Origin: JACDQM01 sp044373315 | Lineage (GTDB): Bacteria > Pseudomonadota > Gammaproteobacteria > Burkholderiales > Burkholderiaceae_C | Direction: 5' to 3' | Length of the DNA: 64,000 nt | Assembly: GCF_044373315.1 (NCBI RefSeq) | Contig: NZ_JBILQK010000011.1 | Location: forward strand, 1-64,000 | Shown here: piece by piece, positions 43,245 through 51,180 of the stretch | Layout: the number at the start of each line of letters is the position of its first letter | Numbering within the stretch: the first letter of the stretch is position 1 | The notes under the pieces: generated by a model | The model's input: only the letters and a program-made list of their open reading frames with translations | Told to the model about the DNA's origin: nothing | The model's database searches: none | Made by a program: the position numbers and the translations under genes

Positions 43245-43395
43245 TGTCTCGCTCCGAAGGCTCTTGTTGCGCCGAATGCCGGTTGTGCGGCAGGGGGCGT
43301 CTTTTGCACAGGCGCGCAGTATGGCGTGAGCCCGCAGATTTCGCTGACGCAGGGTCCCGGCGAAAACCCTGAGTGGCGGGCTTGCCTTGGTGCCA

Positions 43396-43424
43396 TTCTG
43401 ATGAAGCCACGGCACTGCTAAACT
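43396..43424 (+). promoter_or_regulatory. promoter of the trp operon
   Basis: TTCTGA (43396-43401) and TAAACT (43419-43424) are spaced by 17 bases. Both are weak. The predicted start, about 43431, is only four bases before the leader peptide ATG. Confidence 0.45.
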
Positions 43425-43434
43425 CGGCCGCATC

Positions 43435-43515
43435 ATGTTCATCACGCGCAAGCACATCAAGGGGTCGAACGACCGGGGAGCCTGGCCCTGGCGTCGCCCG
43501 CACGACTTCGCCTGA
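43435..43515 (+). CDS. trpL: trp operon leader peptide
   Basis: 26 codons from ATG 43435 to TGA 43513-43515: begins MFITRKHIKGSNDRG and continues with Trp17-Pro18-Trp19, then RRPHDFA. Two tryptophan codons at 43483 and 43489 in a peptide this short, 160 bases before trpE, are the signature of ribosome-mediated attenuation. Stalling at the Trp codons when tryptophanyl-tRNA is low would let an alternative structure form instead of the downstream hairpin (43535-43556). GCC/AAGC at 43510-43518 could pair with GCTT/GGC at 43528-43537. No Shine-Dalgarno is visible. Not annotated by length-based gene finding. Confidence 0.7.
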   Translation: MFITRKHIKGSNDRGAWPWRRPHDFA

Positions 43516-43534
43516 AGCCGCTTGACTGCTTGCC

Positions 43535-43556
43535 GGCCCGGATCTGTCACCGGGCC
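43535..43556 (+). terminator. trp attenuator hairpin
   Basis: GGCCCGG (43535-43541) and CCGGGCC (43550-43556) form a perfect 7-bp stem with an 8-base loop, twenty bases after the leader stop. The following TTCA is a poor U-tract, so termination may be Rho-assisted or weak. Confidence 0.55.
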
Positions 43557-43677
43557 TTCAAACCCCAGACCTACGCTCTTGACCCTGGTGGGATGGCCGC
43601 AGTCGGCGACCTGAAGACCGGCGTGCGCGCGCCTGAAAATCTTGGCAGCGCCGTCTTTGCATCAAAGGTTTGACGAC

Positions 43678-45174
43678 GTGATCACAGAACTCGAATTCCA
43701 GAGCCTCGCTGCGCTGGGCTACAACCGCATCCCGCTGATCAGCGAGGCCTTCGCGGATCTTGAGACTCCGCTCTCGCTCTACTTGAAGCTCTGCGCCGGC
43801 GCTGGCCAGGGGCGCCACAGCTTCCTGCTGGAATCGGTGGTCGGGGGCGAGCGCTTCGGCCGCTACTCCTTCATCGGCCTGCCGGCGCGTACCGTCATAA
43901 AGAGTCAGGGTTTCAAGACAGAGGTGCTGCGCGACGGTGTCGTGGTGGAGATGCATGAAGGCAATCCGCTCGACTTCATCGAAGCCTATCAAGCGCGCTT
44001 CAAGGTGGCCTTGCGCCCCGGCATGCCGCGCTTCTGCGGCGGCTTGGCGGGCTACTTCGGCTACGACGCGGTGCGCTATGTCGAGCCCAAGCTGGCCCGT
44101 TCCGGAAAGGGTTTCGACCGTCCGGGAGGGTTGGACACGCCCGATGTGATGCTGCTGCAGTGCGAGGAGCTGGCGGTCATCGACAACCTCTCCGGGCGCC
44201 TGTATCTGATCGTCTATGCCGACCCCTCGCAGCCCGAGGCCTACTTCCGCGGCAAGAAGCGCCTGACTGAGCTGCGCGACAAGCTGGCGTATTCCGTCAG
44301 CGCGCCGCAGGTCAAGCGTGGCCAGGCGCACCCGGTGCAGCGCGATTTCGCCAAGGATGATTTCGAGGCAGCCGTGCTGAAGGCCAAGGAGTACATCGCC
44401 GCCGGCGACTGCATGCAAATCGTCTTCGGCCAGCGCCTGGCCAAGCGCTACACCGAGTCGCCGCTGTCGCTCTATCGCGCGCTGCGTTCGCTGAATCCCA
44501 GCCCGTATATGTACTTCTACGACATGGGGGACTTCCAGATCGTCGGCGCCTCGCCCGAGATCCTGGTGCGCCACGAGCGCATTGCCAATGAGGAGCGCAT
44601 CACCATCCGCCCGCTGGCCGGCACGCGGCCGCGCGGCGCCACGCCCGAGCTGGACCAGGCGCTGGAAGTGGAGCTCAAGGCCGACCCCAAGGAGCGCGCC
44701 GAGCACCTGATGCTGATCGACCTGGCGCGCAACGACATCGGCCGCATCGCCGAGACCGGCTCGGTGCGCGTCACCGACGCGTTCGCGGTGGAGCGCTACT
44801 CGCATGTGATGCACATCGTCTCCAACGTCGAGGGCGCGCTCAAGAAGGGCCAAAGCAATATGGATGTGCTGCGCGCCACCTTCCCGGCGGGCACGCTCAG
44901 CGGCGCTCCCAAGATCCGCGCGATGGAGATCATCGACCAGCTGGAACCGGTCAAGCGCGGCATCTACGGCGGCGCCTGCGGCTATCTCAGCTTTGCCGGC
45001 GACATGGACCTGGCAATCGCGATCCGCACCGGCGTCATCCAGAACCAGACCCTGTATGTGCAGGCTGCGGCGGGCATCGTGGCTGATTCGGTGCCCGAGC
45101 TGGAATGGAAGGAAACGGAAGCCAAGGCGCGGGCGCTGATCCGCGCGGCCGAACTGGTTGAGGAAGGGTTCTGA
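43678..45174 (+). CDS. trpE: anthranilate synthase component I
   Basis: 498 residues starting with GTG at 43678 (AAAGG upstream; VITELEFQSLAALGYNRIPLI is the usual N-terminus of betaproteobacterial TrpE). Core motifs: VVGGERFGRYSFIGLP, IVGASPEILVRHE, RPLAGTRPRGATPELDQALE, LIDLARNDIGRIAETGSVRV and RATFPAGTLSGAPKIRAMEII. With TrpG it converts chorismate and glutamine to anthranilate, the first step of tryptophan synthesis. The N-terminal domain carries the tryptophan feedback site. First structural gene of the operon, preceded by the leader peptide. Confidence 0.96.
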   Translation: MITELEFQSLAALGYNRIPLISEAFADLETPLSLYLKLCAGAGQGRHSFLLESVVGGERFGRYSFIGLPARTVIKSQGFKTEVLRDGVVVEMHEGNPLDFIEAYQARFKVALRPGMPRFCGGLAGYFGYDAVRYVEPKLARSGKGFDRPGGLDTPDVMLLQCEELAVIDNLSGRLYLIVYADPSQPEAYFRGKKRLTELRDKLAYSVSAPQVKRGQAHPVQRDFAKDDFEAAVLKAKEYIAAGDCMQIVFGQRLAKRYTESPLSLYRALRSLNPSPYMYFYDMGDFQIVGASPEILVRHERIANEERITIRPLAGTRPRGATPELDQALEVELKADPKERAEHLMLIDLARNDIGRIAETGSVRVTDAFAVERYSHVMHIVSNVEGALKKGQSNMDVLRATFPAGTLSGAPKIRAMEIIDQLEPVKRGIYGGACGYLSFAGDMDLAIAIRTGVIQNQTLYVQAAAGIVADSVPELEWKETEAKARALIRAAELVEEGF

Positions 45175-45176
45175 TC

Positions 45177-45761
45177 ATGCTGCTGATGATCGACAACTAC
45201 GACAGCTTCACTTTCAACCTGGTGCAGTACTTCGGCGAGCTCGGTGCCGACGTGCGTGTGGTGCGCAACGACCAGATCACGGTGGAGGAGATCGGCGCGC
45301 TCAAGCCCGACCACTTGGTGTTCTCGCCAGGCCCTTGCTCACCGGCCGAGGCCGGCGTGTGTGTGGCCGCGATCCAGGCCTTCACCGGCAAGTTCCCTAT
45401 TCTGGGCGTCTGCCTGGGCCACCAGAGCATCGGTGCCGCGCTGGGCGGTCGCATCGTGCGTGCCCAAACGCAGATGCACGGCAAGGCCAGCGCGATCACG
45501 ACCGACCAGAAGGGCGTGTTCAAGGGCCTGCCCAAGGAATTCAGCGTGATCCGCTACCACTCGCTGGTGATCGAGGAAGCGACCATGCCGCAGGTGCTGG
45601 AGATCAGCGCACGCAGCGAGGACGGCGAGATCATGGGCGTTCGCCACCGCGAATTGGCCGGCACGCGCACGCCGCTGGAAGGCGTGCAGTTCCACCCCGA
45701 GTCCATCCTCAGCGAGCATGGCCATGCGATGTTGAAGAACTTCCTGGAGCTGGCCCTATGA
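45177..45761 (+). CDS. trpG: anthranilate synthase component II (glutamine amidotransferase)
   Basis: 194 residues, class-I glutamine amidotransferase: MLLMIDNYDSFTFNLVQYFGELGADV, oxyanion and nucleophile in GVCLGHQSIG, catalytic His and Glu in VQFHPESIL. Supplies ammonia to TrpE. In many betaproteobacteria the same chain also serves as PabA; that is known of the family and not visible here. ATG two bases after the trpE stop. Its stop overlaps the start of the threonine-aldolase gene (ATGA). Confidence 0.96.
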   Translation: MLLMIDNYDSFTFNLVQYFGELGADVRVVRNDQITVEEIGALKPDHLVFSPGPCSPAEAGVCVAAIQAFTGKFPILGVCLGHQSIGAALGGRIVRAQTQMHGKASAITTDQKGVFKGLPKEFSVIRYHSLVIEEATMPQVLEISARSEDGEIMGVRHRELAGTRTPLEGVQFHPESILSEHGHAMLKNFLELAL

Positions 45762-46798
45762 AAGTGGTGGATCTGCGTAGCGACACCGTCACGCAACCAA
45801 CCCCGGCGATGCGCGAAGCCATGATGGCCGCGCCGCTGGGCGACGATGTGTTTGGCGATGACCCCAGCGTGAATCTGCTGCAGGACGCACTGGCAGCGGC
45901 GCTGGGCTTTGAGGCGGCGCTCTTCATGCCCAGTGGCACGCAGAGCAATCTGTGCGCGCTGATGAGCCACTGCCAGCGCGGTGACGAATACATCGTCGGC
46001 CAGTTTGCCCACACCTACCGCTGGGAGGGCGGCGGTGCCGCGGTGCTGGGCTCCATCCAGCCGCAGCCGATCGCGCATGCGCCGGATGGCTCGCTGCCGC
46101 TGGCCGAGATCATCGCCAACATCAAGCCGGACGACGCGCACTTCGCGCGTACACGCCTGCTGGCGCTGGAGAACACCATAGGCGGCAAGGTGCTGCCGCT
46201 GGCCTATCTGTCCGAGGCTTCGCACTTGGCGCTGACGCATAGCCTGTCGCGGCACCTGGACGGCGCGCGCCTGTTCAATGCTGCGGTGGCTTGCGCCCAC
46301 GAGTTCGGCCATGACCCCTATGCGGCGGCCAAGGGCATCTGCAGCCACTTTGACAGCGTTTCGGTCTGCTTCTCCAAGGGCCTGGGCGCGCCGGTGGGCT
46401 CGGTGCTGTGCGGCTCGCGCGAGTTCATTACCAAGCGCGCCCATCGCTGGCGCAAGATGACCGGTGGCGGCCTGCGCCAGGCCGGTCTGCTGGCCGCCGC
46501 CGCCCATCACGCTCTGGAGCATCAAGTGCGGCGCCTGGCCCAGGATCACGCGCTGGCGCGCCACCTGGCCCAGGGCCTGCAAGGCCTCGAAGGCGTCACG
46601 GTTGAGTCGCCGCAGACCAATATCGTCTTTGTCGATGTGGCGCCGGAGCGTGCGGCCGGTCTGCTCGATCACCTGAAAGCGCGCGGCGTGCTGGCCACTG
46701 GCCTGTACCGTTTGCGCTTTGTGACCCACCTGGATGTTGATGCGCAGGGCGTGGATCGAGCGATCGCCGCGATGCGTGAGTTTTTCGCTGGAGCCTGA
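45758..46798 (+). CDS. ltaE: low-specificity L-threonine aldolase
   Basis: 346 residues, fold-type-I PLP enzyme. LRSDTVTQPTPAMREAMMAAPLGDDVFGDDPSVNLLQ, PSGTQSNLCALMSHCQRGDEYI, the PLP Lys in SVCFSKGLGAPVGS and LDGARLFNAAVA mark it. Splits L-threonine or allo-threonine to glycine and acetaldehyde. It is inserted between trpG and trpD, overlapping trpG by four bases and ending five bases before trpD, so it is co-transcribed and co-translated. It has no step in tryptophan synthesis, but it links to glycine/serine metabolism, which supplies serine to TrpB. Confidence 0.93.
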   Translation: MKVVDLRSDTVTQPTPAMREAMMAAPLGDDVFGDDPSVNLLQDALAAALGFEAALFMPSGTQSNLCALMSHCQRGDEYIVGQFAHTYRWEGGGAAVLGSIQPQPIAHAPDGSLPLAEIIANIKPDDAHFARTRLLALENTIGGKVLPLAYLSEASHLALTHSLSRHLDGARLFNAAVACAHEFGHDPYAAAKGICSHFDSVSVCFSKGLGAPVGSVLCGSREFITKRAHRWRKMTGGGLRQAGLLAAAAHHALEHQVRRLAQDHALARHLAQGLQGLEGVTVESPQTNIVFVDVAPERAAGLLDHLKARGVLATGLYRLRFVTHLDVDAQGVDRAIAAMREFFAGA

Positions 46799-46802
46799 AG
46801 CC

Positions 46803-47837
46803 ATGCCGATCACCGATACCGAAGCCCTGACCCGCGTCATCGAGCACCGCGAGATCTTCCACGACGAGATGCTGGCGCTGATGCGCCGCATCATGGCCGG
46901 AGAGATGTCACCGGTGATCGCGGCCGGCCTGTTGATCGGCCTGCGCGTGAAGAAGGAAACCATCGGCGAGATCACTGCCGCCGCGCAGGTGATGCGCGAG
47001 TTGTCGGCCAAGGTGCCGCTGCCGCCGCTGCCGCATCTGGTGGATGTTGTGGGCACCGGTGGCGATGGCTCGCACACCTTCAACATCTCGACCTGCTCGA
47101 TGTTCGTCACCGCGGCAGCGGGCGCGCAGGTGGCCAAGCATGGCGGCCGCAGCGTCTCCAGCAAGACCGGCAGCGCCGATGTGCTGGAAGCGCTGGGCGC
47201 CAACATCATGCTGACGCCGGCCCAGGTCGCCGAGAGCGTCATGCAGACGGGCATCGGCTTCATGTTCGCGCCCAACCACCACCCGGCGATGAAGAACATC
47301 GCGCCGGTGCGCCGCGAGTTGGGCGTGCGCACGCTGTTCAATATCCTGGGCCCGCTGACCAACCCAGCCGGCGCGCCCAACATCCTGATGGGCGTGTTCC
47401 ATCCCGATCTGGTGGGCATCCAGGTGCGGGTGCTGCAGCGCCTGGGCGCCGAGCATGCGCTGGTGGTCTACGGCAAGGACGGCATGGACGAGATCTCGCT
47501 GGGCGCGGCCACGCTGGTAGGCGAGCTGAAAAACGGGGAGGTGCGCGAGTACGAGATCCACCCGGAAGACTTCGGCATGGCCATGGTCAGCAACCGCAGC
47601 CTGAAGGTGAGCGGCCCGGATGAATCGCGCGCGATGATGCTGGGCGCCCTGGACAACGAAGAAGGCCCGGCGCGAGACATCGTGATCCTGAACGCGGGTG
47701 CGACGCTGTATGCCGCCAACAAGGCGGGCTCGATTGCCGAAGGCATCGCATTGGCCCGCCAGGCGATTGCAAGCGGCGCCGCGCGCGCCAAGCTGGATCA
47801 GTTCATCGCCGCAACACAGACGCTGGGCCGCAGCTGA
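46803..47837 (+). CDS. trpD: anthranilate phosphoribosyltransferase
   Basis: 344 residues. Motifs: VGTGGDGSHTFNISTCSMFV with the glycine-rich PRPP loop, KHGGRSVSSKTGSADVLEALG, FMFAPNHHPAMK, GPLTNPAG and VVYGKDGMDEIS. Transfers phosphoribose from PRPP to anthranilate. ATG at 46803 follows the aldolase stop by four bases; a leaky upstream frame is ignored. Length and order match betaproteobacterial trpD. Confidence 0.96.
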   Translation: MPITDTEALTRVIEHREIFHDEMLALMRRIMAGEMSPVIAAGLLIGLRVKKETIGEITAAAQVMRELSAKVPLPPLPHLVDVVGTGGDGSHTFNISTCSMFVTAAAGAQVAKHGGRSVSSKTGSADVLEALGANIMLTPAQVAESVMQTGIGFMFAPNHHPAMKNIAPVRRELGVRTLFNILGPLTNPAGAPNILMGVFHPDLVGIQVRVLQRLGAEHALVVYGKDGMDEISLGAATLVGELKNGEVREYEIHPEDFGMAMVSNRSLKVSGPDESRAMMLGALDNEEGPARDIVILNAGATLYAANKAGSIAEGIALARQAIASGAARAKLDQFIAATQTLGRS

Positions 47838-47871
47838 AGCCGCCGCTACAACCGCACAAGGCAGACCGAGC

Positions 47872-48663
47872 ATGTCCGACATCCTGAACAGAATCAACGC
47901 GGTCAAGCATGAGGAAGTGGTCGCTGCACGCGCGCGCCGCTCGCTGGCCAGCCTGCGCGAGGAGGCCGAGTCCAACCGTAGCACGCGCGGCTTCGAGCGC
48001 GCGCTGCGCGCCAAGATCGCCGCCGGCAAGAGCGCGGTGATCGCCGAGATCAAGAAGGCCAGCCCCAGCAAGGGCGTGATCCGCGCCGACTTCCGCCCGG
48101 CCGAGATCGCGCGCAGCTACGAGCAGCACGGCGGTGCCTGCCTGAGTGTGCTGACCGACGAGCCCTTCTTCCAGGGGCATGCCGACTATCTGCGCCAGGC
48201 GCGCGCTGCGGTGGCGCTGCCGGTGCTGCGCAAGGACTTCATGGTCGACGAGTACCAGGTCTTCGACGCACGCGCGATGGGAGCCGACTGCATCCTGCTG
48301 ATTGCCGCCAGCCTGGACAATGCGCAGATGGCCGATCTGGAAGCCTGCGCGCTGGCGCTGGGCATGGATGTGCTGGTCGAGGTGCATGACGGCGCCGAGC
48401 TGGATCGTGCGCTGCGCCTGAAGACGCCGCTCTTGGGCATCAACAACCGCAATCTGCGCACGTTCGAAGTGACGCTGGACACCACTCTGGGCCTGCTGAA
48501 GCAGGTGCCGGCCGACAAGCTGCTGGTGACCGAGTCCGGCATCCTCGGCCGCGCCGATGTGCAGCGCATGCGCGCCGCGCAGGTCAACGCCTTCCTGGTC
48601 GGCGAGGCCTTCATGCGCGCCGACGATCCGGGCGCAGCGCTGGCCGAACTGTTCGGTCAGTGA
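47872..48663 (+). CDS. trpC: indole-3-glycerol phosphate synthase
   Basis: 263 residues, TIM barrel. Active-site motifs IAEIKKASPSKGVIRADFRP, CLSVLTDEPFFQGHADYL, LPVLRKDFMVDEYQ, LGINNRNLRTFEV and VTESGI. Makes indole-3-glycerol phosphate from CdRP. The ATG at 47872 is 34 bases after trpD. trpB, trpA and trpF are not in this window, as is usual in betaproteobacteria where they lie elsewhere. Overlaps ung by one base. Confidence 0.96.
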   Translation: MSDILNRINAVKHEEVVAARARRSLASLREEAESNRSTRGFERALRAKIAAGKSAVIAEIKKASPSKGVIRADFRPAEIARSYEQHGGACLSVLTDEPFFQGHADYLRQARAAVALPVLRKDFMVDEYQVFDARAMGADCILLIAASLDNAQMADLEACALALGMDVLVEVHDGAELDRALRLKTPLLGINNRNLRTFEVTLDTTLGLLKQVPADKLLVTESGILGRADVQRMRAAQVNAFLVGEAFMRADDPGAALAELFGQ

Positions 48664-49418
48664 TGGCGCAGCAGAGTCTGGACCTGGGCACCACCGGTCA
48701 GCGCTTGAGCGAGCCGCTGGGCGCGCTGCTGCGCACGGCGCAGCTGGATGCGGGCTGGCAGGCCTGTCTGGACGCATGGCTGCTGACGGCCGGTGCGCAG
48801 ACCCTGATCGCGCAGATCGAGCAGCGCCAGCAGGCGAGCGCGATCATCTACCCCGCCGACCCGCTGCGGGCACTCAAGGCCACGCCGCTGGCCGCCACCC
48901 GTCTGGTGATCCTGGGCCAGGACCCGTACCACGGACCGGGCCAGGCCGAGGGGCTGGCGTTCTCGGTGCCGGCCGGGCAGAAGCTGCCGCCCAGCCTGCG
49001 CAATATCTTCAAGGAGTTGCAGCGCGACCTGGGTTGGGTACTCCCGGCCAGCGGCCATCTGGGCGCCTGGGCCGAGGCCGGCGTGCTGCTGCTCAACACC
49101 AGCCTGACTGTGGAGGACGGCGCACCGGCCAGCCACGCCAAGATCGCCAAGGGCGCGGGCTGGGAGGCACTGACCGATGCGCTGATCCTGGCCGCGGCGC
49201 GCGATGCCGCGCCTAAGGTCTTCATGCTTTGGGGCGCGCATGCACAGGCCAAGGCCGGACTGATCGCCGCCGCCGGCCCGCAGCATCTGCTGCTACAGGC
49301 CAACCATCCCTCGCCCTTGTCGGCCCTGAGGCCACCCGTGCCCTTCATCGGCTGCGCGCATTTCTCGACGGCGCTGCGTTGGTTGGCGGCGCAGGGGCGG
49401 GCATTGCCGCTGCGCTGA
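48663..49418 (+). CDS. ung: uracil-DNA glycosylase, family 1
   Basis: 251 residues. Water-activating motif VILGQDPYHGPGQAEGLAFSV, and the uracil-binding NHPSPLSALRPPVPFIGC. Removes uracil from DNA. The stop/start overlap TGATG with trpC shows translational coupling, making ung the last gene of the trp transcript. The convergent TPR/GAF gene begins seven bases after its stop. Confidence 0.95.
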   Translation: MAQQSLDLGTTGQRLSEPLGALLRTAQLDAGWQACLDAWLLTAGAQTLIAQIEQRQQASAIIYPADPLRALKATPLAATRLVILGQDPYHGPGQAEGLAFSVPAGQKLPPSLRNIFKELQRDLGWVLPASGHLGAWAEAGVLLLNTSLTVEDGAPASHAKIAKGAGWEALTDALILAAARDAAPKVFMLWGAHAQAKAGLIAAAGPQHLLLQANHPSPLSALRPPVPFIGCAHFSTALRWLAAQGRALPLR

Positions 49419-49425
49419 GGATGCG

Positions 49426-50898
49426 CTAAGCGCTGGCCTGCGCCAGCAGCAGCAGGTTCTCGATCAAGCGCGCCAGATGCGCTGCGTTGAGCTGATCCTG
49501 CCGGGTCCAGCTGCGGCTGTGGCCGGTCTGCGCCAGCCAAAGGACGCCGGCCAGGCCCTGCCCATTGAAGAGCGGCTGTTCCAGCCGTGATTGCGCGTCG
49601 GTGCCGCCTGGCAAAGCCTGCAGTTCGCGGAAGCAGGGATGCAGGGCCATGTCCTGCAGCGCCAGCGCCGCATGCCGGTCGCGCATAAGCGCCAGATAAG
49701 TTCCGGCTGGCAGGCGACTATCGCCGCCCAGCAGGCGCAGCGTGCCATCGCCTGTGCTGTCCAGCCAGAGCCGGACTTGATCCACTTGCATCACTTGCCG
49801 GGCGGCCTGACTCAGCGCTTGCAGCGCGAGTTCGGCATCGGCCGCGGAGCGAAGCGGCGTCCAGGGGCGGTTCGACAGTTGCAAGAGCAAGGCCTCGGGG
49901 GCTTGTGCTTCGCTGTCCAGGCGCAGGTGTGCCGCGGTCGTGTCGCCACTGAGCCGCTCAATCTCTGTCTGCAAGGACTGGTGCTGCCACAGGTGATGCA
50001 GCGCCGCTTCGGCGTTGCCTTGCTGCTGCAGCAACTTGGCCAGCTGCAGATGGGCCTGGCTCTGCTGCGGGCGCGACTGGATGCGCTCGGCCAGTGCCAG
50101 CGCGTGGTGGCTGCTGCGCACTGCGCCGGCCTCGTCGCCGCGGGCCAGCGCGATTTCGGTCCAGGTCCGGCTGGCAGCTGCTTCCAGCCAGGAGTGCCCC
50201 AGTCGGCTGGCCAGATTCAGCGCCAGGCGGCAGTCGGCAATGGCCCAGTCGGTGCGGCCACGTGCCAGTGCAGCGCGAGCCAGCTGCCAATGCGCCTCGG
50301 CCTCGAACTCGCGGTGCTGCCCACGTCGTGCTGCCGCCAGGCCGTGGCTGAACTGGCGCTCCGCGTCCTCCAGTTCGCCGCATTCGAAATGACTAACGCC
50401 AATATTAAGCGCCAGCTTGGCGGCCAGATAGCTGTCGTCCAGGTCGCCGAGCAGGACGACCGCTTCGCGATGAATGCGACGCCCGCGCTCCCAGGCGTTG
50501 CGGGCATAGTGGATCTGGCCCAGGCCGATGCGGGCCGCCACGGTGACACGCAGATCCTGCGCCAGCTCGGCCAGCTGGAGTGCATCGGCCCAATGGGTGC
50601 TTGCCTGCTGGTAGTCACCCAGCTGATAGGCGATCCGCCCCAGGGCCTCGGCGGCGCGCGCCGCCTGCAAGGTGAAATGCTGTTCGGCGGCCGCATGCCG
50701 CGCCTGCAGCAGTGCGGCCTGAAGCTCCAGGGCGCGGCCGCGGTGTTCCTGCAGGTAGAAGCGCGTGTAGAGCGCGTCGACGGCCGCTGCCAGATTGCCC
50801 TGCTGCCGGCATCGCTGCTCCAGTGCCTCCAGGCGCCGGGCGGCGCAGTCCGGATGGCGCTGCGCGAGCAGCTCGATGCGCTGCTGCAGGCGAGCCAT
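49426..50898 (-). CDS. TPR protein with C-terminal GAF-like domain
   Basis: 490 residues from the ATG at 50898 (start uncertain; GTG 50931 and TTG 51030 are also in frame). A long solenoid of TPR-like helices (AEALGRIAYQLGDYQQASTHWADALQLAELAQDLR, ALNIGVSHFECGELEDAERQFSHGLAAAR, AHLQLAKLLQQQGNAEAALHHLW) is followed by a GAF-like domain (QALSQAARQVMQVDQVRLWLDSTGDGTLRLLG, PLFNGQGLAGVLWLAQ). No output domain is present, so it may be a scaffold or anti-factor. Divergent from the NAG operon. One ACTGGTAT element lies upstream of it. Confidence 0.75.
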   Translation of the reverse strand: MARLQQRIELLAQRHPDCAARRLEALEQRCRQQGNLAAAVDALYTRFYLQEHRGRALELQAALLQARHAAAEQHFTLQAARAAEALGRIAYQLGDYQQASTHWADALQLAELAQDLRVTVAARIGLGQIHYARNAWERGRRIHREAVVLLGDLDDSYLAAKLALNIGVSHFECGELEDAERQFSHGLAAARRGQHREFEAEAHWQLARAALARGRTDWAIADCRLALNLASRLGHSWLEAAASRTWTEIALARGDEAGAVRSSHHALALAERIQSRPQQSQAHLQLAKLLQQQGNAEAALHHLWQHQSLQTEIERLSGDTTAAHLRLDSEAQAPEALLLQLSNRPWTPLRSAADAELALQALSQAARQVMQVDQVRLWLDSTGDGTLRLLGGDSRLPAGTYLALMRDRHAALALQDMALHPCFRELQALPGGTDAQSRLEQPLFNGQGLAGVLWLAQTGHSRSWTRQDQLNAAHLARLIENLLLLAQASA

Positions 50899-51041
50899 CG
50901 CGTCGGAGCTGGCGGGAATGATCTTGAACACGGGCAGGCAGGTTGCGCAGAGGCGCCAAAGCGTCGGAGGCCGAAGGATAACGTCCGGCTGCGGCGCGGC
51001 CTTGATGGTTTTCGCGAGCTTGGCCTTCAACCTGGTTTCGC

Positions 51042-51177
51042 ACTGGTATTCTCCGCACCGCCTGACAGACGCAGCGCTGCTTGTCTCGCTCTTGACCTGT
51101 TCCGGGATGGACCGGGCAAGGGCAAATACCAGTTAAAAGCCAATTGACCCACTGTATTGTTGGTATTAGACTGGTAT
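51042..51177. promoter_or_regulatory. cluster of four ACTGGTAT-type repressor half-sites
   Basis: ACTGGTAT at 51042-51049, its reverse complement ATACCAGT at 51126-51133, TTGGTATT at 51160-51167 and ACTGGTAT at 51170-51177. The last two are TGGTAT direct repeats spaced 11 bp and overlap the operon -10. Predicted sites for the GntR/HutC regulator encoded at 52116. Confidence 0.6.
51144..51172 (+). promoter_or_regulatory. promoter of the amino-sugar (NAG) operon
   Basis: TTGACC (51144-51149) and TAGACT (51167-51172), 17 bases apart. Transcription would start at about 51179-51181, at the kinase ATG itself, so a leaderless message is likely. No Shine-Dalgarno is seen. Confidence 0.6.
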
Positions 51178-51180
51178 CTT

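Noticed and set aside
43245..43550. N-terminal extension of the chalcone-isomerase-like gene
   Set aside because: It would run through the trp leader and promoter and precede a good signal peptide; the ATG at 43244 has a Shine-Dalgarno.
45554..47419. 621-codon open frame on the minus strand across ltaE and trpD
   Set aside because: It overlaps well-defined trp-operon genes, has no start signal or domain, and shows antisense-shadow composition.
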